A DNA stretch of 31,304 nt from an uncultured Collinsella sp. (GCA_959605475.1 CAUHFS010000029.1:1-31304); one strand, 5' to 3'; counted from the stretch's first letter, positions 8,791-17,017 are shown. The notes: generated by a model from the sequence alone, not told the origin. A program made the numbers and translations.

Positions 8791-8849
8791 AGCGATCCTC
8801 CTTTAATTAGACTCTCAATATGATATCAAAGGCTCTGATAAGAGCCATG

Positions 8850-8884
8850 AAAAAGCAGGCTGTGAGTAAAACCCACAGCCTGCT
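8850..8884 (-). terminator. Rho-independent terminator after tsf
   Basis: A perfect 11-bp stem (8854-8864 with 8874-8884, arm AGCAGGCTGTG) is followed on the minus strand by TTTTT. It lies 24 bases past the tsf stop and should end the rpsB-tsf transcript. A second short hairpin (8831-8846, GGCTCT-GATA-AGAGCC) follows and may belong to the pyrH leader. Confidence 0.85.
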
Positions 8885-8907
8885 CATTACCAGCTACAAA
8901 AGCTTAT

Positions 8908-9777
8908 TTACTCGCCACGGACCAGACGGTCAAAGGCAACGACGGTAATGGTGTCGCCGAGCTCCTTGGAGACCTGCTCAGCGTACTTCTTGATGGTGAG
9001 GGAGCTGTCCTTGATGAACTCCTGCTCGGTGAGCACGGACTGCTTGTAGAACTTCTCCAGACGGCCGACAGCCATCTTCTCCTGGATAGCCTCGGGCTTG
9101 CCGGACTCGGCAGCCTGAGCCATGTAGATCTGCTTCTCGTGCTCGACGGTCTCGGCCGGAACCTGATCGCGGGTAGCGCAGATCGGGGCGACGGCGGCAA
9201 CCTGAAGGGCAACGTCGTGAGCGAAGGTCTTGAAGGACTCAGCCTGAGCGGTCTCGGCCTTCTCAAAGGCGAACTCGACGAGGACGCCGATCTTACCACC
9301 CATGTGGATGTAAGAAGCGAGCGCGCCGTTCTCGGCCTTGCGGGCAGCGAAGCGGGAGATCTTCATGTTCTCGCCCATGATGTGAATCATCTCGGTGAGC
9401 TCGGAGGAAACGGTCTCCTCGCCCATCGGCTTCTCGAGCAGAGCGTCGACATCGGCAGGCTCGGTGGTAGCGACAACCTCAGCGACCTTGGAAGCAAAGC
9501 CGGTGAACTTGGCGTTGGAGCCAACGAAGTCGGTCTCGCAGGAGAGCTCGAGCAGAGCGCCGGTCTTGCCATCCTCGGAGACGAACGCGGCTACAGCGCC
9601 CTCGTTGGTCTCGCGGCCAGCCTTCTTGGCAGCCTTGGCGAGGCCGTTCTTACGAAGAACGTCGACAGCGGCGTCCATGTCGCCGTCAGCCTCGACGAGA
9701 GCCTTCTTGCACTCCATCATCGGGGAGTCGGTCATCTCGCGGAGCTGCTTGACCATAGCGGCGGTAATCTGGGCCAT
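8908..9777 (-). CDS. tsf: Elongation factor Ts
   Basis: Guanine-nucleotide exchange factor for EF-Tu. The 289-residue product has an N-terminal UBA-like domain (VKQLREMTDSPMMECKKAL, then the conserved NGLAKAAKKAGRETNEG) and the EF-Tu-contact motif LSCETDFVGSN. Two core subdomains and a C-terminal helical module follow. The ATG at 9775-9777 is favoured over the upstream in-frame start because AAGGA sits six bases before it and the family begins MAQIT. It lies 45 bases downstream of rpsB with no terminator between, so the two are cotranscribed. A strong hairpin follows the gene. Confidence 0.97.
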   Translation of the reverse strand: MAQITAAMVKQLREMTDSPMMECKKALVEADGDMDAAVDVLRKNGLAKAAKKAGRETNEGAVAAFVSEDGKTGALLELSCETDFVGSNAKFTGFASKVAEVVATTEPADVDALLEKPMGEETVSSELTEMIHIMGENMKISRFAARKAENGALASYIHMGGKIGVLVEFAFEKAETAQAESFKTFAHDVALQVAAVAPICATRDQVPAETVEHEKQIYMAQAAESGKPEAIQEKMAVGRLEKFYKQSVLTEQEFIKDSSLTIKKYAEQVSKELGDTITVVAFDRLVRGE

Positions 9778-9822
9778 TGTGGTTCCTTTCAAAGAGATGA
9801 AAAAGAATTAACTAAGACTGAT

Positions 9823-10551
9823 TTACTCGGCCTTGGGCTCAGCGGCCATCTCGGCCTCGGAGACCTGCTCCTTGCCGGAGCCAGCGAGGCAGGCGTCAGC
9901 CATGAGCTCGCACATAAGGGTGACAGCAGAGATAGCGTCATCGTTGCAGGGGATGCCGTACTCGACCTCGTCGGGATCGGAGTTGGTGTCGATCAGAGCG
10001 ACGACGGGGATGTTCAGGCGCTGAGCCTCCTTGATGGCGTTCTCCTCGCGCTTGGTGTCGATGACAAAGAGAGCCTGGGGCAGACCCTTCATGTCGCGGG
10101 CGCCACCGAGGTTGGTCTGGAGCTTGGTGAGCTCCTTGCCGAGAACAGCCTGCTCCTTCTTGGGGAGCACTGCCATGCGGCCGTCCTCGACCATGGCCTC
10201 GAGCTCCTCCATGCGGTTGATGCGGGAGCGGATGGTGACGAAGTTGGTCAGCATGCCGCCGAGCCAACGCTGGTTGATGTAAGGCATGTTGGCGCGCTCA
10301 GCAGCGTTCTTGACGGCCTCCTGAGCCTGCTTCTTGGTGCCGACGAACAGCACGTTGCCGCCCTTGGCGACGTTCTTGACGAAGGTGTAAGCCTGGTCGG
10401 CGTCGAGGATAGTCTGCTTGAGGTCGAGGATGTAGATGCCGTTGCGCTCACCGAAGATGAACGGCTTCATCTTGGGGTTCCAGCGACGGGTCTGGTGACC
10501 GAAGTGGCAGCCGGCCTCGAGCAGGGTGCGGATATTAATCTTGGTAGCCAT
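9823..10551 (-). CDS. rpsB: 30S ribosomal protein S2
   Basis: S2 binds the head-body junction of the small subunit late in assembly. The 242-residue product has the characteristic LLEAGCHFGHQTRRWNPKMKPFIFGERNG start, then NVLFVGTKKQAQEAV, RWLGGMLTN, and the C-terminal DTNSDPDEVEYGIPCNDDA. The last 20 residues are acidic (SEAEMAAEPKAE). The ATG at 10549-10551 has a perfect AGGAGG six bases upstream. A promoter lies about 145 bases upstream, leaving a structured leader of about 135 bases that could serve S2 autoregulation as in other bacteria. It pairs with tsf downstream. Confidence 0.98.
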   Translation of the reverse strand: MATKINIRTLLEAGCHFGHQTRRWNPKMKPFIFGERNGIYILDLKQTILDADQAYTFVKNVAKGGNVLFVGTKKQAQEAVKNAAERANMPYINQRWLGGMLTNFVTIRSRINRMEELEAMVEDGRMAVLPKKEQAVLGKELTKLQTNLGGARDMKGLPQALFVIDTKREENAIKEAQRLNIPVVALIDTNSDPDEVEYGIPCNDDAISAVTLMCELMADACLAGSGKEQVSEAEMAAEPKAE

Positions 10552-10686
10552 GTTAAACCTCCTGTGGTTTGCCTCCGCGCGGGGTCATCCTCCAAAACCA
10601 ACCCGGACATGTGCTACCAAAGCCCGGGCACCACGGTATGAAGTAGCCGCGCGTGCGTGATAAAAACCTGTTGCCGTGAAGCAACC
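10552..10686 (-). promoter_or_regulatory. Possible autoregulatory leader of rpsB-tsf
   Basis: The predicted transcript starts near 10686 and runs about 135 bases before rpsB. It can form a hairpin almost at its 5' end (arms 10670-10674 and 10681-10685, GTTGC/GCAAC) and another with arms 10602-10606 and 10624-10628 (CCCGG/CCGGG). S2 is known to repress its own leader in several bacteria. Whether this leader does so is inference, and I do not recognise a named motif. Confidence 0.3.
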
Positions 10687-10692
10687 CGATGA

Positions 10693-10721
10693 ATGATAGC
10701 AGGAATGCATCTTCCTGCCAA
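10693..10721 (-). promoter_or_regulatory. sigma-A-type promoter of rpsB-tsf
   Basis: On the minus strand TTGGCA (10716-10721) is followed after exactly 17 bases by TATCAT (10693-10698). This is a near-consensus housekeeping promoter placed between the recombinase stop and the rpsB start. Confidence 0.75.
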
Positions 10722-10770
10722 CCCGCAATCAAAACCACACACCTGAGCGCGGCGCGGGACGTCCCAGCCA

Positions 10771-11613
10771 CTATTCGCCGCGGGGATGGGCTTGAGCCAC
10801 AGCCCGCTTAAGCCGATCGGGTGTGAGATGCGTGTAGATCTGCGTCGTGGACAGGCTCGCATGACCCAGCAGCTCTTGAACCGAGCGCAGGTCCGCGCCG
10901 CCCTCGAGCAAGTCGGTCGCAAAGGTATGGCGCATCGCATGCGGGGCGATGTCGGCCGGAATGCCGGCGAGCGTCGCCAGCGTATGGAACCGCCGCCTGA
11001 GCATGGCTGCACTCATGCGATTACCGCGCGCCGATATAAGCAGCGGATGCGGCCCGGTAGCGGGGTCACGACGCTTTGCCTGAGCGAGCAACTTCGGCCT
11101 CCCCTCCTCAATATAGAGACGCGTCGCCTCGAGCGCACGACGATACAGGGGGACGATACGTTCTTTGCTCCCCTTGCCCCACAGGCGCAGCGTGCGTTCG
11201 GACCACGCAATGGACTCCACATTGAGTGCTGCGAGCTCTGAGATACGGGCGCCCGAGGCATAGAGCAGCTCGAGCATCGCCGCATCGCGCAGTCCCGCGG
11301 GTGTTGAGGTATCAGGCGTCTTGAGCAGCGCATCGACCTGCTTGATCGTAAGGACGCCCGGCAGGTCACGCGGCAGCTTGGGCGATGCGATCGCCGAGAC
11401 TGCATCGCCCTCGACAATCCCCTCGGCAGCCATCCAGCGATAGAGCGATCGGATAGCCGAAAGGTGCGCCGCAAGCGTTCGGGGAGCCACCTGTTCACGC
11501 GAAAGCTCGGCAAGATAGCGACGAATGGTGCGCACGTCGGCAGCGAAGGCATCGATATCCTCGCGCTCGCACCAGGCAGCAAAGCGCTCCAGCCTCGAGC
11601 CATAGGCCGTCAC
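10771..11613 (-). CDS. Tyrosine recombinase, XerC/XerD type; true N-terminus probably upstream with a lost start codon
   Basis: Site-specific recombinase, probably for chromosome dimer resolution. From the GTG at 11611-11613 the product has 280 residues and all catalytic positions: R123 (GARISEL), K147 (WGKGSKER), H225 and R228 (HAMRHTF), H251 (LGHASLSTT) and the nucleophile Y260 (IYTHL). The N-terminal SAM-like domain is incomplete from this start. The same frame continues upstream without a stop and encodes about 27 more family-like residues (SYIAYIARVEGLSPNTV), reaching the end of trmFO, where a GGAGG sits six bases before a GTC codon (11692-11694). One base change from GTG would explain the missing start. 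The real product may start there with a non-standard codon, or be shortened. XerC and XerD cannot be told apart here. Confidence 0.85.
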   Translation of the reverse strand: MTAYGSRLERFAAWCEREDIDAFAADVRTIRRYLAELSREQVAPRTLAAHLSAIRSLYRWMAAEGIVEGDAVSAIASPKLPRDLPGVLTIKQVDALLKTPDTSTPAGLRDAAMLELLYASGARISELAALNVESIAWSERTLRLWGKGSKERIVPLYRRALEATRLYIEEGRPKLLAQAKRRDPATGPHPLLISARGNRMSAAMLRRRFHTLATLAGIPADIAPHAMRHTFATDLLEGGADLRSVQELLGHASLSTTQIYTHLTPDRLKRAVAQAHPRGE

Positions 11614-11687
11614 CGTGTTGGGAGAAAGTCCCTCGACACGTGCGATATAGGCGATATACGAGTCGACGGCATCGTACAGGTCAAAGG

Positions 11688-13025
11688 CTATGACCGGTCG
11701 CCTCCAAACAGATCGGGGCGAGTGGCCAGATAGGCATCAAGAGCCTCGAGCGCACGGTCCGCATACGCCTGGTAGCGGTCGCGCTTGCTGCGACGCTTAC
11801 CGTCCTCGAGCGGCGGCACCAGGCCAAAGTTGACATGCATGGGCTGGTAGCCCACGGTGGCAGGATCGGTCGCATAGCCCACGAGCGCGCCCAGGGCGCC
11901 CACGCGGGGCAACTCGACGCCCGCGGCGCCGATAGCCTCGGCATAGGTGTTGAGCGCCGCGAGCAGACCGGTCGCCACGGCTTCCATGTACCCCTCGGTG
12001 CCGGTGATCTGACCGGCCAGGCGCACGCCGGTACCAGGCACGGCAAAGGTGCCATCGAGCACGTGCGGGGCGTCGACAAAGGTATTACGGTGCATGACAC
12101 CGTAGCGGAAGAACTCAGCGTTCTCCAGGCCCGGCACCATATGGAAGACGCGCTTCTGCTCGCCAAAGGTCAAGTTGGTCTGGAAGCCCACCAGGTTATA
12201 GGCGGTCTTCTCCTTATTCTCGGCACGCAGCTGAATCGCCGCCCAGGGACGACGACCGGTTCGCGGGTCGGTGAGGCCGACGGGCTTCATGGCGCCAAAG
12301 CGAATGGCGTCCTTGCCGGTGCGCGCAACTTCCTCGGCAGGCTGGCAGGCCTGGAACAGATCGCCGCCCTCAAAGTCCTTGAGCACCACGCGGTCGGCCG
12401 TGGTAAGCGCCTCGATAAAGGCCTCGTACTCCTCCTTATTGAGTGGAGCGTTGAGATAGTCGCCGCTCCCCTGTTCCTCGTAGCGCGACTGCGAGAACAG
12501 CACGTCCATATCGAGCGTGGAGGCATCGACGATCGGCGCCGCGGCATCGAAGAACGCAAGGGCGTCGCCACCGACGAGCTTCATGACCTCTTCGCTCAGT
12601 GCCGGCGAGCACAAGGGGCCAGCGGCAATGACCACATGACCCTCGGGAATCTGCGTGACCTCGCCGTGAATGATCTCGATATTGGGACGGGCGGCAACCT
12701 CGGCCTCGACAAGCTCGGAAAACTTGACGCGGTCGACCGCCAGGGCACCGCCGGCGGGAACAGCCGCGCGATGGGCGCAATCGAGCAGGACTGAACCCAT
12801 GCGCTCAAGCTCGGCCTTCAGCAAACCAGCCGCGGAATCCGGACGGGTCGACTTAAACGAATTGGAACAGACGAGCTCTGCCAGGTGATCGGTATGGTGG
12901 GCCGGGGAGCTCACCTGGGGGCGCATCTCGCACAGCTTTACGGAAAACCCGCGATCCGCCAGCTGAATCGCGCACTCCGAACCCGCCAGACCGCCACCGA
13001 TAACCGTCACCTGATCAAACAGCAT
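11688..13025 (-). CDS. trmFO: Methylenetetrahydrofolate-tRNA (uracil-5-)-methyltransferase TrmFO
   Basis: FAD- and folate-dependent enzyme that makes m5U54 in the T loop of tRNA. The 445-residue product opens with the FAD-binding VTVIGGGLAGSECAIQLA. It has EMRPQ, LVCSNSFKSTRPDSAAGLLK, GDYLNAPLNKEEY, and the C-terminal family blocks RNTFVDAPHVLDG, AGQITGTEGYMEA and FGLVPPLEDGKRRSKRDRY. The ATG at 13023-13025 is favoured because AAAGGTG lies seven bases before it; the TTG at 13029-13031 is too close. The gene ends CGG-TCA-TAG: a G in place of the C of TCA would make TGA and recreate a GTGA overlap with the recombinase gene, so the last Ser may be a strain-specific extension. Confidence 0.96.
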   Translation of the reverse strand: MLFDQVTVIGGGLAGSECAIQLADRGFSVKLCEMRPQVSSPAHHTDHLAELVCSNSFKSTRPDSAAGLLKAELERMGSVLLDCAHRAAVPAGGALAVDRVKFSELVEAEVAARPNIEIIHGEVTQIPEGHVVIAAGPLCSPALSEEVMKLVGGDALAFFDAAAPIVDASTLDMDVLFSQSRYEEQGSGDYLNAPLNKEEYEAFIEALTTADRVVLKDFEGGDLFQACQPAEEVARTGKDAIRFGAMKPVGLTDPRTGRRPWAAIQLRAENKEKTAYNLVGFQTNLTFGEQKRVFHMVPGLENAEFFRYGVMHRNTFVDAPHVLDGTFAVPGTGVRLAGQITGTEGYMEAVATGLLAALNTYAEAIGAAGVELPRVGALGALVGYATDPATVGYQPMHVNFGLVPPLEDGKRRSKRDRYQAYADRALEALDAYLATRPDLFGGDRS

Positions 13026-13039
13026 CTGCAAACACCTTT

Positions 13040-13975
13040 CTAATTGACATGTTTTCCATTGTGACCGAAGGGTGTCTGGGCGTGAAGAGCAAACTTGGAG
13101 GGCGCATACCTTCCATCCATCATGCGCTCGATAAGGCCCTCGAGCTCAAGCGAACCCAGGAGCTTAAGTACGCCAACGGCATCGAGCGAGACGAGTGCCG
13201 CGATGTCGTCGACCTTGAGCGGAGAGGCGATGAGTGCATGCATCACGGTCTGCTGTGTTTGATCCAGGTCGGCAATGCCGGGAGCATCGGGGCGCGAGTA
13301 GCGCAGGGTGCCGTAGATGCGTGAAATAGCCATCTCGATAGATTCCTCGTCGATGATGCAGCAGGCACCGTTCGCAATGAGGTAATTCGTGCCACGCGAC
13401 TCGGGCGATAGGATCGACCCCGGCACGGCAAGAAGTTCTCGCCCCAAATCCATAGCAGCCTCGGCTGTAGAAAACGTCCCGGAAGGCATACCCGCCTCGG
13501 ATACAAAGAGGGCTTGCGACAAGGCCGCGATTACGCGATTGCGGCGCGGAAAGGCAAACTTGCGCGGACCCATGCCCCACGGAGAGATCGACACGACCGC
13601 GCCACCCGTATCGAGCGTGCGCGTAATAAGCCCCGCGCTCGAACGCGGGTAGACCACGTCGGCGCCCGTCCCCAGCACCACGACGTGTTTGCCGCCAGCG
13701 TTGACCGCAGCCCAACCCGAGGCCTGGTCACAACCGACCGCGCCGCCCGAGACTACCGTCACGCCCGCCTCGACCGCCACCTTTGACGCAAGCTCTGCCA
13801 CGGCAAGACCATACGGCGAGGCCTTGCGCGCGCCGATGATGGAGAGCGCGGGCGTCGAAAGCACCTCGGGGTTGCCGCGCACATAGAGCGTCTGGGGTAC
13901 ATCAGAAAGCTCCAAAACGGTCTCGGGATACAACGTATCACCTGGATGCAGCTCGAAGGTTCCCTCGGCCATCAT
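13040..13975 (-). CDS. dprA: DNA-processing protein DprA
   Basis: Single-strand DNA-binding protein that loads RecA onto incoming DNA during natural transformation. The 311-residue product has the Rossmann-like DprA core: LSIIGARKASPYG, VVSGGAVGCDQASGWAA, VVVLGTGADVVYP, FPRRNRVIAALSQALFVSEAG, SGTFSTAEAAMDLGRELLAVPG and GTNYLIANGA. The last 60 or so residues form a winged-helix-like tail (VMHALIASPLKVDDIAALV). The ATG at 13973-13975 overlaps the comM TGA (ATGA), with AAGGAGG just upstream; a second ATG three bases on is possible. It sits beside comM, another competence-linked gene. The window does not show whether uptake genes exist. Confidence 0.94.
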   Translation of the reverse strand: MMAEGTFELHPGDTLYPETVLELSDVPQTLYVRGNPEVLSTPALSIIGARKASPYGLAVAELASKVAVEAGVTVVSGGAVGCDQASGWAAVNAGGKHVVVLGTGADVVYPRSSAGLITRTLDTGGAVVSISPWGMGPRKFAFPRRNRVIAALSQALFVSEAGMPSGTFSTAEAAMDLGRELLAVPGSILSPESRGTNYLIANGACCIIDEESIEMAISRIYGTLRYSRPDAPGIADLDQTQQTVMHALIASPLKVDDIAALVSLDAVGVLKLLGSLELEGLIERMMDGRYAPSKFALHAQTPFGHNGKHVN

Positions 13976-15495
13976 TGGTCCCTCCTTCCCTGGTACATCG
14001 CCGCCTCGAGCACGTGGTCCTGCGTCACATGCTCGCTCTCGGCGACATCTGCGATTGTGCGCGCAATGCGAACCAGGCGCACGATGCCGCGGCCCGTGAG
14101 ATGCGTGCGCTTCGACAGGCCGAGCACACACTTCTCCGCCGCATCATCGAGCTCAAAGGTCGAAACGACGCCGTCAATGGACCGTGTCTCGTCATCCTCG
14201 GCCTCGGCATCCGCATCGTCCATACGGGATTCGCGCCAAGCGCGAAAAGCGCGACCGCGCACAACGTAGTCACGTAACTCAGCTGACGACATACCCTCCG
14301 CGCCCTCGATAATCACCTGAGGGTCGGGACGGGTCACATCGATCATCATGTCGATACGGTCGGCCAAAGGACCGCGCAGTTTAGACCGATAGCGCTCGAC
14401 CATCGCCGCCGAGCAGCGACACGGTACCTCACGATCGCCCAAAAAGCCGCAGGGGCAGGGATTGCTCGCAGCCAGCAGCTGAAAGCGCGACGGGAAGGTA
14501 AAAGCCCCGTCGACGCGTACGATCCTGACGTAGCCGCGTTCGATGGGCTGACGCAGCGTCTGCAGCACACCCGTGGGAAACTCGGCAAGCTCGTCCAAAA
14601 ATAGCACGCCGCCATGAGCAAGGCTGATCTCACCCGGGTGCACCGGGCGCCCACCGCCGATAAGACCTGCGGTCGAAATACTGTGATGGGGACTGCGGAA
14701 GGGCCGGTGCCCCGCCAACAAGCCATCAATGTTCTCACCCAAAACCGAATGGATGCACAGCGCCTCCTGTTGATCCTCAATGGAAAGCTCGGGCAGGATG
14801 CCGGTCATACGACGCGCGAGCATCGTCTTGCCCGATCCCGGGGACCCGATCATGAGCAAGCCGAGTTCTCCTGCCGCCGCAAGCGCCATGCCGCGTTTAG
14901 CGACTTCCTGCCCCAGCACGTCGGCATAGTCGAGCTCAGGCTCAAAGGTCGCCTCGACGCCCTCGGAATCCAGATAGTGCCGAGCCGCCTCGCCCATGCC
15001 ATGGGCAAGCTGAGACAAATGATCGATGAATCCACAATCCACGCCCGCGAGCGGCACATGCTGATCGGACCTGCCGGCGATAAAGGACAGCCCCATATCA
15101 CGCGCCAATAGCTGAAACGCCACCTCGCCCTTGACGGGAAGCACCGTACCGTCCAAGCCGAGCTCGCCGGCGATAAGGCAGCGATCGAGGTTGTCACGGG
15201 GAATCTGCCCATCGGCCGCCAGAACCGCGATGGCGATGGGCAGATCAAAGCCGCTACCGGTCTTGCGAATATCGCCGGGCGCTAGGTTGACCGTAATGCC
15301 CGAGCGTGGGATCTCGAACCCGGCGGAGCGCATCGCGCAGCGAATACGACCGCGTGACTCCATCACCTCCATACTCGGAATGCCGAGCATTTGGATGCCC
15401 GGAACACCACCGGCAAGCGAGACCTCGACCGTGACGTGAATCGCCTCGACGCCACGGATGCAGGCCGCGTGAACGGCAAACGTCTCGAACGCCAT
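13972..15495 (-). CDS. comM: ComM / YifB-family Mg-chelatase-like AAA+ ATPase
   Basis: AAA+ helicase-like ATPase which in competent bacteria promotes branch migration during integration of transforming DNA. The 507-residue product matches the family length. It begins MAFETFAVHAACIRGVEA and VPGIQMLGIPS with a LonC-like N-terminal domain. The Walker A is MIGSPGSGKTMLARR, followed by PFRSPHHSIS, Walker B GGVLFLDELAEF, the zinc-binding-like CPCGFLGDREVPCRCS, and the conserved PLADRIDM. An acidic loop (ESRMDDADAEAEDDE) interrupts the C-terminal lid. The ATG at 15493-15495 shares a base with the yraN stop (TGATG) and has AGGTG five bases upstream. The stop overlaps dprA by four bases, so the three genes are translationally coupled. 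Confidence 0.94.
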   Translation of the reverse strand: MAFETFAVHAACIRGVEAIHVTVEVSLAGGVPGIQMLGIPSMEVMESRGRIRCAMRSAGFEIPRSGITVNLAPGDIRKTGSGFDLPIAIAVLAADGQIPRDNLDRCLIAGELGLDGTVLPVKGEVAFQLLARDMGLSFIAGRSDQHVPLAGVDCGFIDHLSQLAHGMGEAARHYLDSEGVEATFEPELDYADVLGQEVAKRGMALAAAGELGLLMIGSPGSGKTMLARRMTGILPELSIEDQQEALCIHSVLGENIDGLLAGHRPFRSPHHSISTAGLIGGGRPVHPGEISLAHGGVLFLDELAEFPTGVLQTLRQPIERGYVRIVRVDGAFTFPSRFQLLAASNPCPCGFLGDREVPCRCSAAMVERYRSKLRGPLADRIDMMIDVTRPDPQVIIEGAEGMSSAELRDYVVRGRAFRAWRESRMDDADAEAEDDETRSIDGVVSTFELDDAAEKCVLGLSKRTHLTGRGIVRLVRIARTIADVAESEHVTQDHVLEAAMYQGRRDQ

Positions 15496-15980
15496 CACGA
15501 CACCTGCCAATCGAACGCGTTGTACTGATGCTCGATCTCGGCAATATGCCCGCCACGAATGGTGACACCCACGGCATCGAAGCGAATCGCCTTGAGCGGA
15601 TAATGCTCCATGAGATAGCAACTTGCGATGCGGCGGTAGCGGCGTTGCTTTTGGGCGTCCACGGCCTCCTCGGGAAAGACCCGCGTGCTGCAATCCAGTG
15701 CGACGCGTCTGGTCTTGACCTCGGCCATCACCACGACATCGTCGAGTTCATCGAGCAGCACCAGATCGGCCTCGCCCTCGGAGCAACGATAACCCTGCTC
15801 CAGCAAGGTGTAGCCGCGCTCGTTAAAGTAGTCGATGGTGATCAGCTCGCCCAGCATGCCCAGCTCGCGGGGACTGAGTCCCTTGATAAACTCAGGCGTC
15901 ATCGCCCCGCAGTCGAGCTCGCCGTTTTCCCAACGCTCCTTGAGCTGCTGCGTCTTGCTCTTTTTGCTTGCGGCACTCAT
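15495..15980 (-). CDS. YraN/UPF0102-family endonuclease-like protein
   Basis: Small protein of the UPF0102 group, which has a restriction-endonuclease-like fold; its cell role is not settled. In the 161-residue product the nuclease-like residues are E45 (GMLGELIT), D72 (SEGEADLVLLDE) and E87-x-K89 (MAEVKTRR), the expected E-(x)n-D-(x)n-E-x-K pattern. The family is usually about 120 residues, so the first 40 residues here, charged with KKSKTQQLKERWENGELD, are an added N-terminal tail. The ATG at 15978-15980 has AAAGGAG five bases upstream and is the best start. It is the first gene of the yraN-comM-dprA-trmFO-xer run, lying after the rnhB terminator; I see no convincing promoter. Confidence 0.87.
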   Translation of the reverse strand: MSAASKKSKTQQLKERWENGELDCGAMTPEFIKGLSPRELGMLGELITIDYFNERGYTLLEQGYRCSEGEADLVLLDELDDVVVMAEVKTRRVALDCSTRVFPEEAVDAQKQRRYRRIASCYLMEHYPLKAIRFDAVGVTIRGGHIAEIEHQYNAFDWQVS

Positions 15981-16078
15981 GGGGTCTCCTTTCCCGCACG
16001 CTGCATTGCCCCGATGATGAGGGCACCTTTCGTGCGGGTAAGTACCGGAAGCAAACCAAAAGCTGACCAAATGCCGTC

Positions 16079-16119
16079 AAAAAAAGGGCCGTACGCAGCA
16101 ATGGTGTTGCATACGGCCC
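16079..16119 (-). terminator. Rho-independent terminator after rnhB
   Basis: Arms 16086-16093 and 16112-16119 (GGGCCGTA/TACGGCCC), extendable inward by GCA/TGC pairs, are followed on the minus strand by seven T residues. It lies about 50 bases past the rnhB stop. The 16020-16078 stretch between it and yraN should hold the promoter of the next operon, but no clear pair is visible. Confidence 0.85.
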
Positions 16120-16169
16120 GCCACCAGCAGGTTTATAAAACCCCAGAGGTCCCTGTCTCCACAATTGAC

Positions 16170-16958
16170 CTAGAAAAGGCGCTCAGTCTGCAGAAAGTTT
16201 CCGCAAAAGCTCACGCGGTGCAGTGGACAAAGTCCATGTTTGCGAATGGCCTCGATATGCTCGGGGCTTGCATAGCCCTTCGACTCGGCCAGATGGTACT
16301 CGGGATACTCGGCGTCGTACTCGACCATCATCTCGTCACGCGTGACCTTGGCCATGATGGACGCCGCGGCGATGCAGGCGATTTTGGCATCGCCCTTCAC
16401 CACATCGCGCTCGTTAGGAACGGCGCCCAAGGGGTTACCATCCATGAGGACGCAGTCGGGCTCAAGTCCCGTATCGGCCACGGCGCCCGCAACGGCAGTA
16501 CGGATAGCACGGGCCATGCCCATTTCATCGATATCCTTCGGCGCGATATGGCAAAAACCGATCGCCGTCGCCACCTCGGCAATCTTCACTGAGAGCAACT
16601 CGCGGCGCGCGGGCGTGAGCTTTTTGGAATCGTTGATACCCCAGACGCGCGGCTCCATAGGAAGACAGACGGCGCATACCGTCAAAGGGCCGGCCACCGA
16701 TCCGCGACCCACCTCGTCGACACCAACGACCACCCCATCGCCACCAAGCTCATGCATAAGCTCGTACATGTCATTGACGCGCTCGCGCTCGGCAAGCTCT
16801 TTGGCATGGCGTTTGAGGGCGCGTTCACAAGCCTTGATCACCTGCTGGCGTGGGTCCTCGCGATAATGCTCCACGAGGGCGGGAATCTCCTCAAACGTAG
16901 CGCTCGCCAACTCACCGGCAACCTGCGATGCCGAAACCGAGCTCGTCATGTTGGCCAT
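16170..16958 (-). CDS. rnhB: Ribonuclease HII
   Basis: Cleaves RNA in RNA-DNA hybrids and at single embedded ribonucleotides. The 262-residue product has catalytic D81-E82 in VGVDEVGRGSVAGPL, then GINDSKKLTPARRELL, the third acidic residue in VLMDGNPLG, and AAASIMAKVTRDEMM with YPEYHLAESKGYASPEH. The 75-residue helical N-terminal extension (REDPRQQVIKACERALKRHA) is also seen in Firmicute RNase HII. The ATG at 16956-16958 is chosen because AAGGAGG lies seven bases upstream, just past the rplS terminator. It is read either by readthrough from rplS or from an unseen promoter. Confidence 0.96.
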   Translation of the reverse strand: MANMTSSVSASQVAGELASATFEEIPALVEHYREDPRQQVIKACERALKRHAKELAERERVNDMYELMHELGGDGVVVGVDEVGRGSVAGPLTVCAVCLPMEPRVWGINDSKKLTPARRELLSVKIAEVATAIGFCHIAPKDIDEMGMARAIRTAVAGAVADTGLEPDCVLMDGNPLGAVPNERDVVKGDAKIACIAAASIMAKVTRDEMMVEYDAEYPEYHLAESKGYASPEHIEAIRKHGLCPLHRVSFCGNFLQTERLF

Positions 16959-16987
16959 ACCAGGCCCTCCTTGCATGCAAATCAGAT

Positions 16988-17017
16988 AAAAAGAAGGGCC
17001 ACCCGAAGGTGACCCTT
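16988..17017 (-). terminator. Rho-independent terminator after rplS
   Basis: A 10-bp stem with one G-T pair (16994-17003 with 17008-17017) capped by a UUCG tetraloop on the minus strand is followed by CTTTTTAT. It sits 35 bases past the rplS stop and ends only 30 bases before the rnhB ATG, so it would lower rnhB expression relative to rplS. Confidence 0.82.

Noticed and set aside
10757..10766. GGGACGTCCC palindrome after the recombinase gene as a terminator
   Set aside because: The stem is only five pairs with no loop and no T-run, so termination there is unlikely.
16130..16142. GGTTTATAAAACC inverted repeat past rnhB
   Set aside because: Only five pairs around a 3-base centre, likely chance; the strong terminator a few bases on explains the region.
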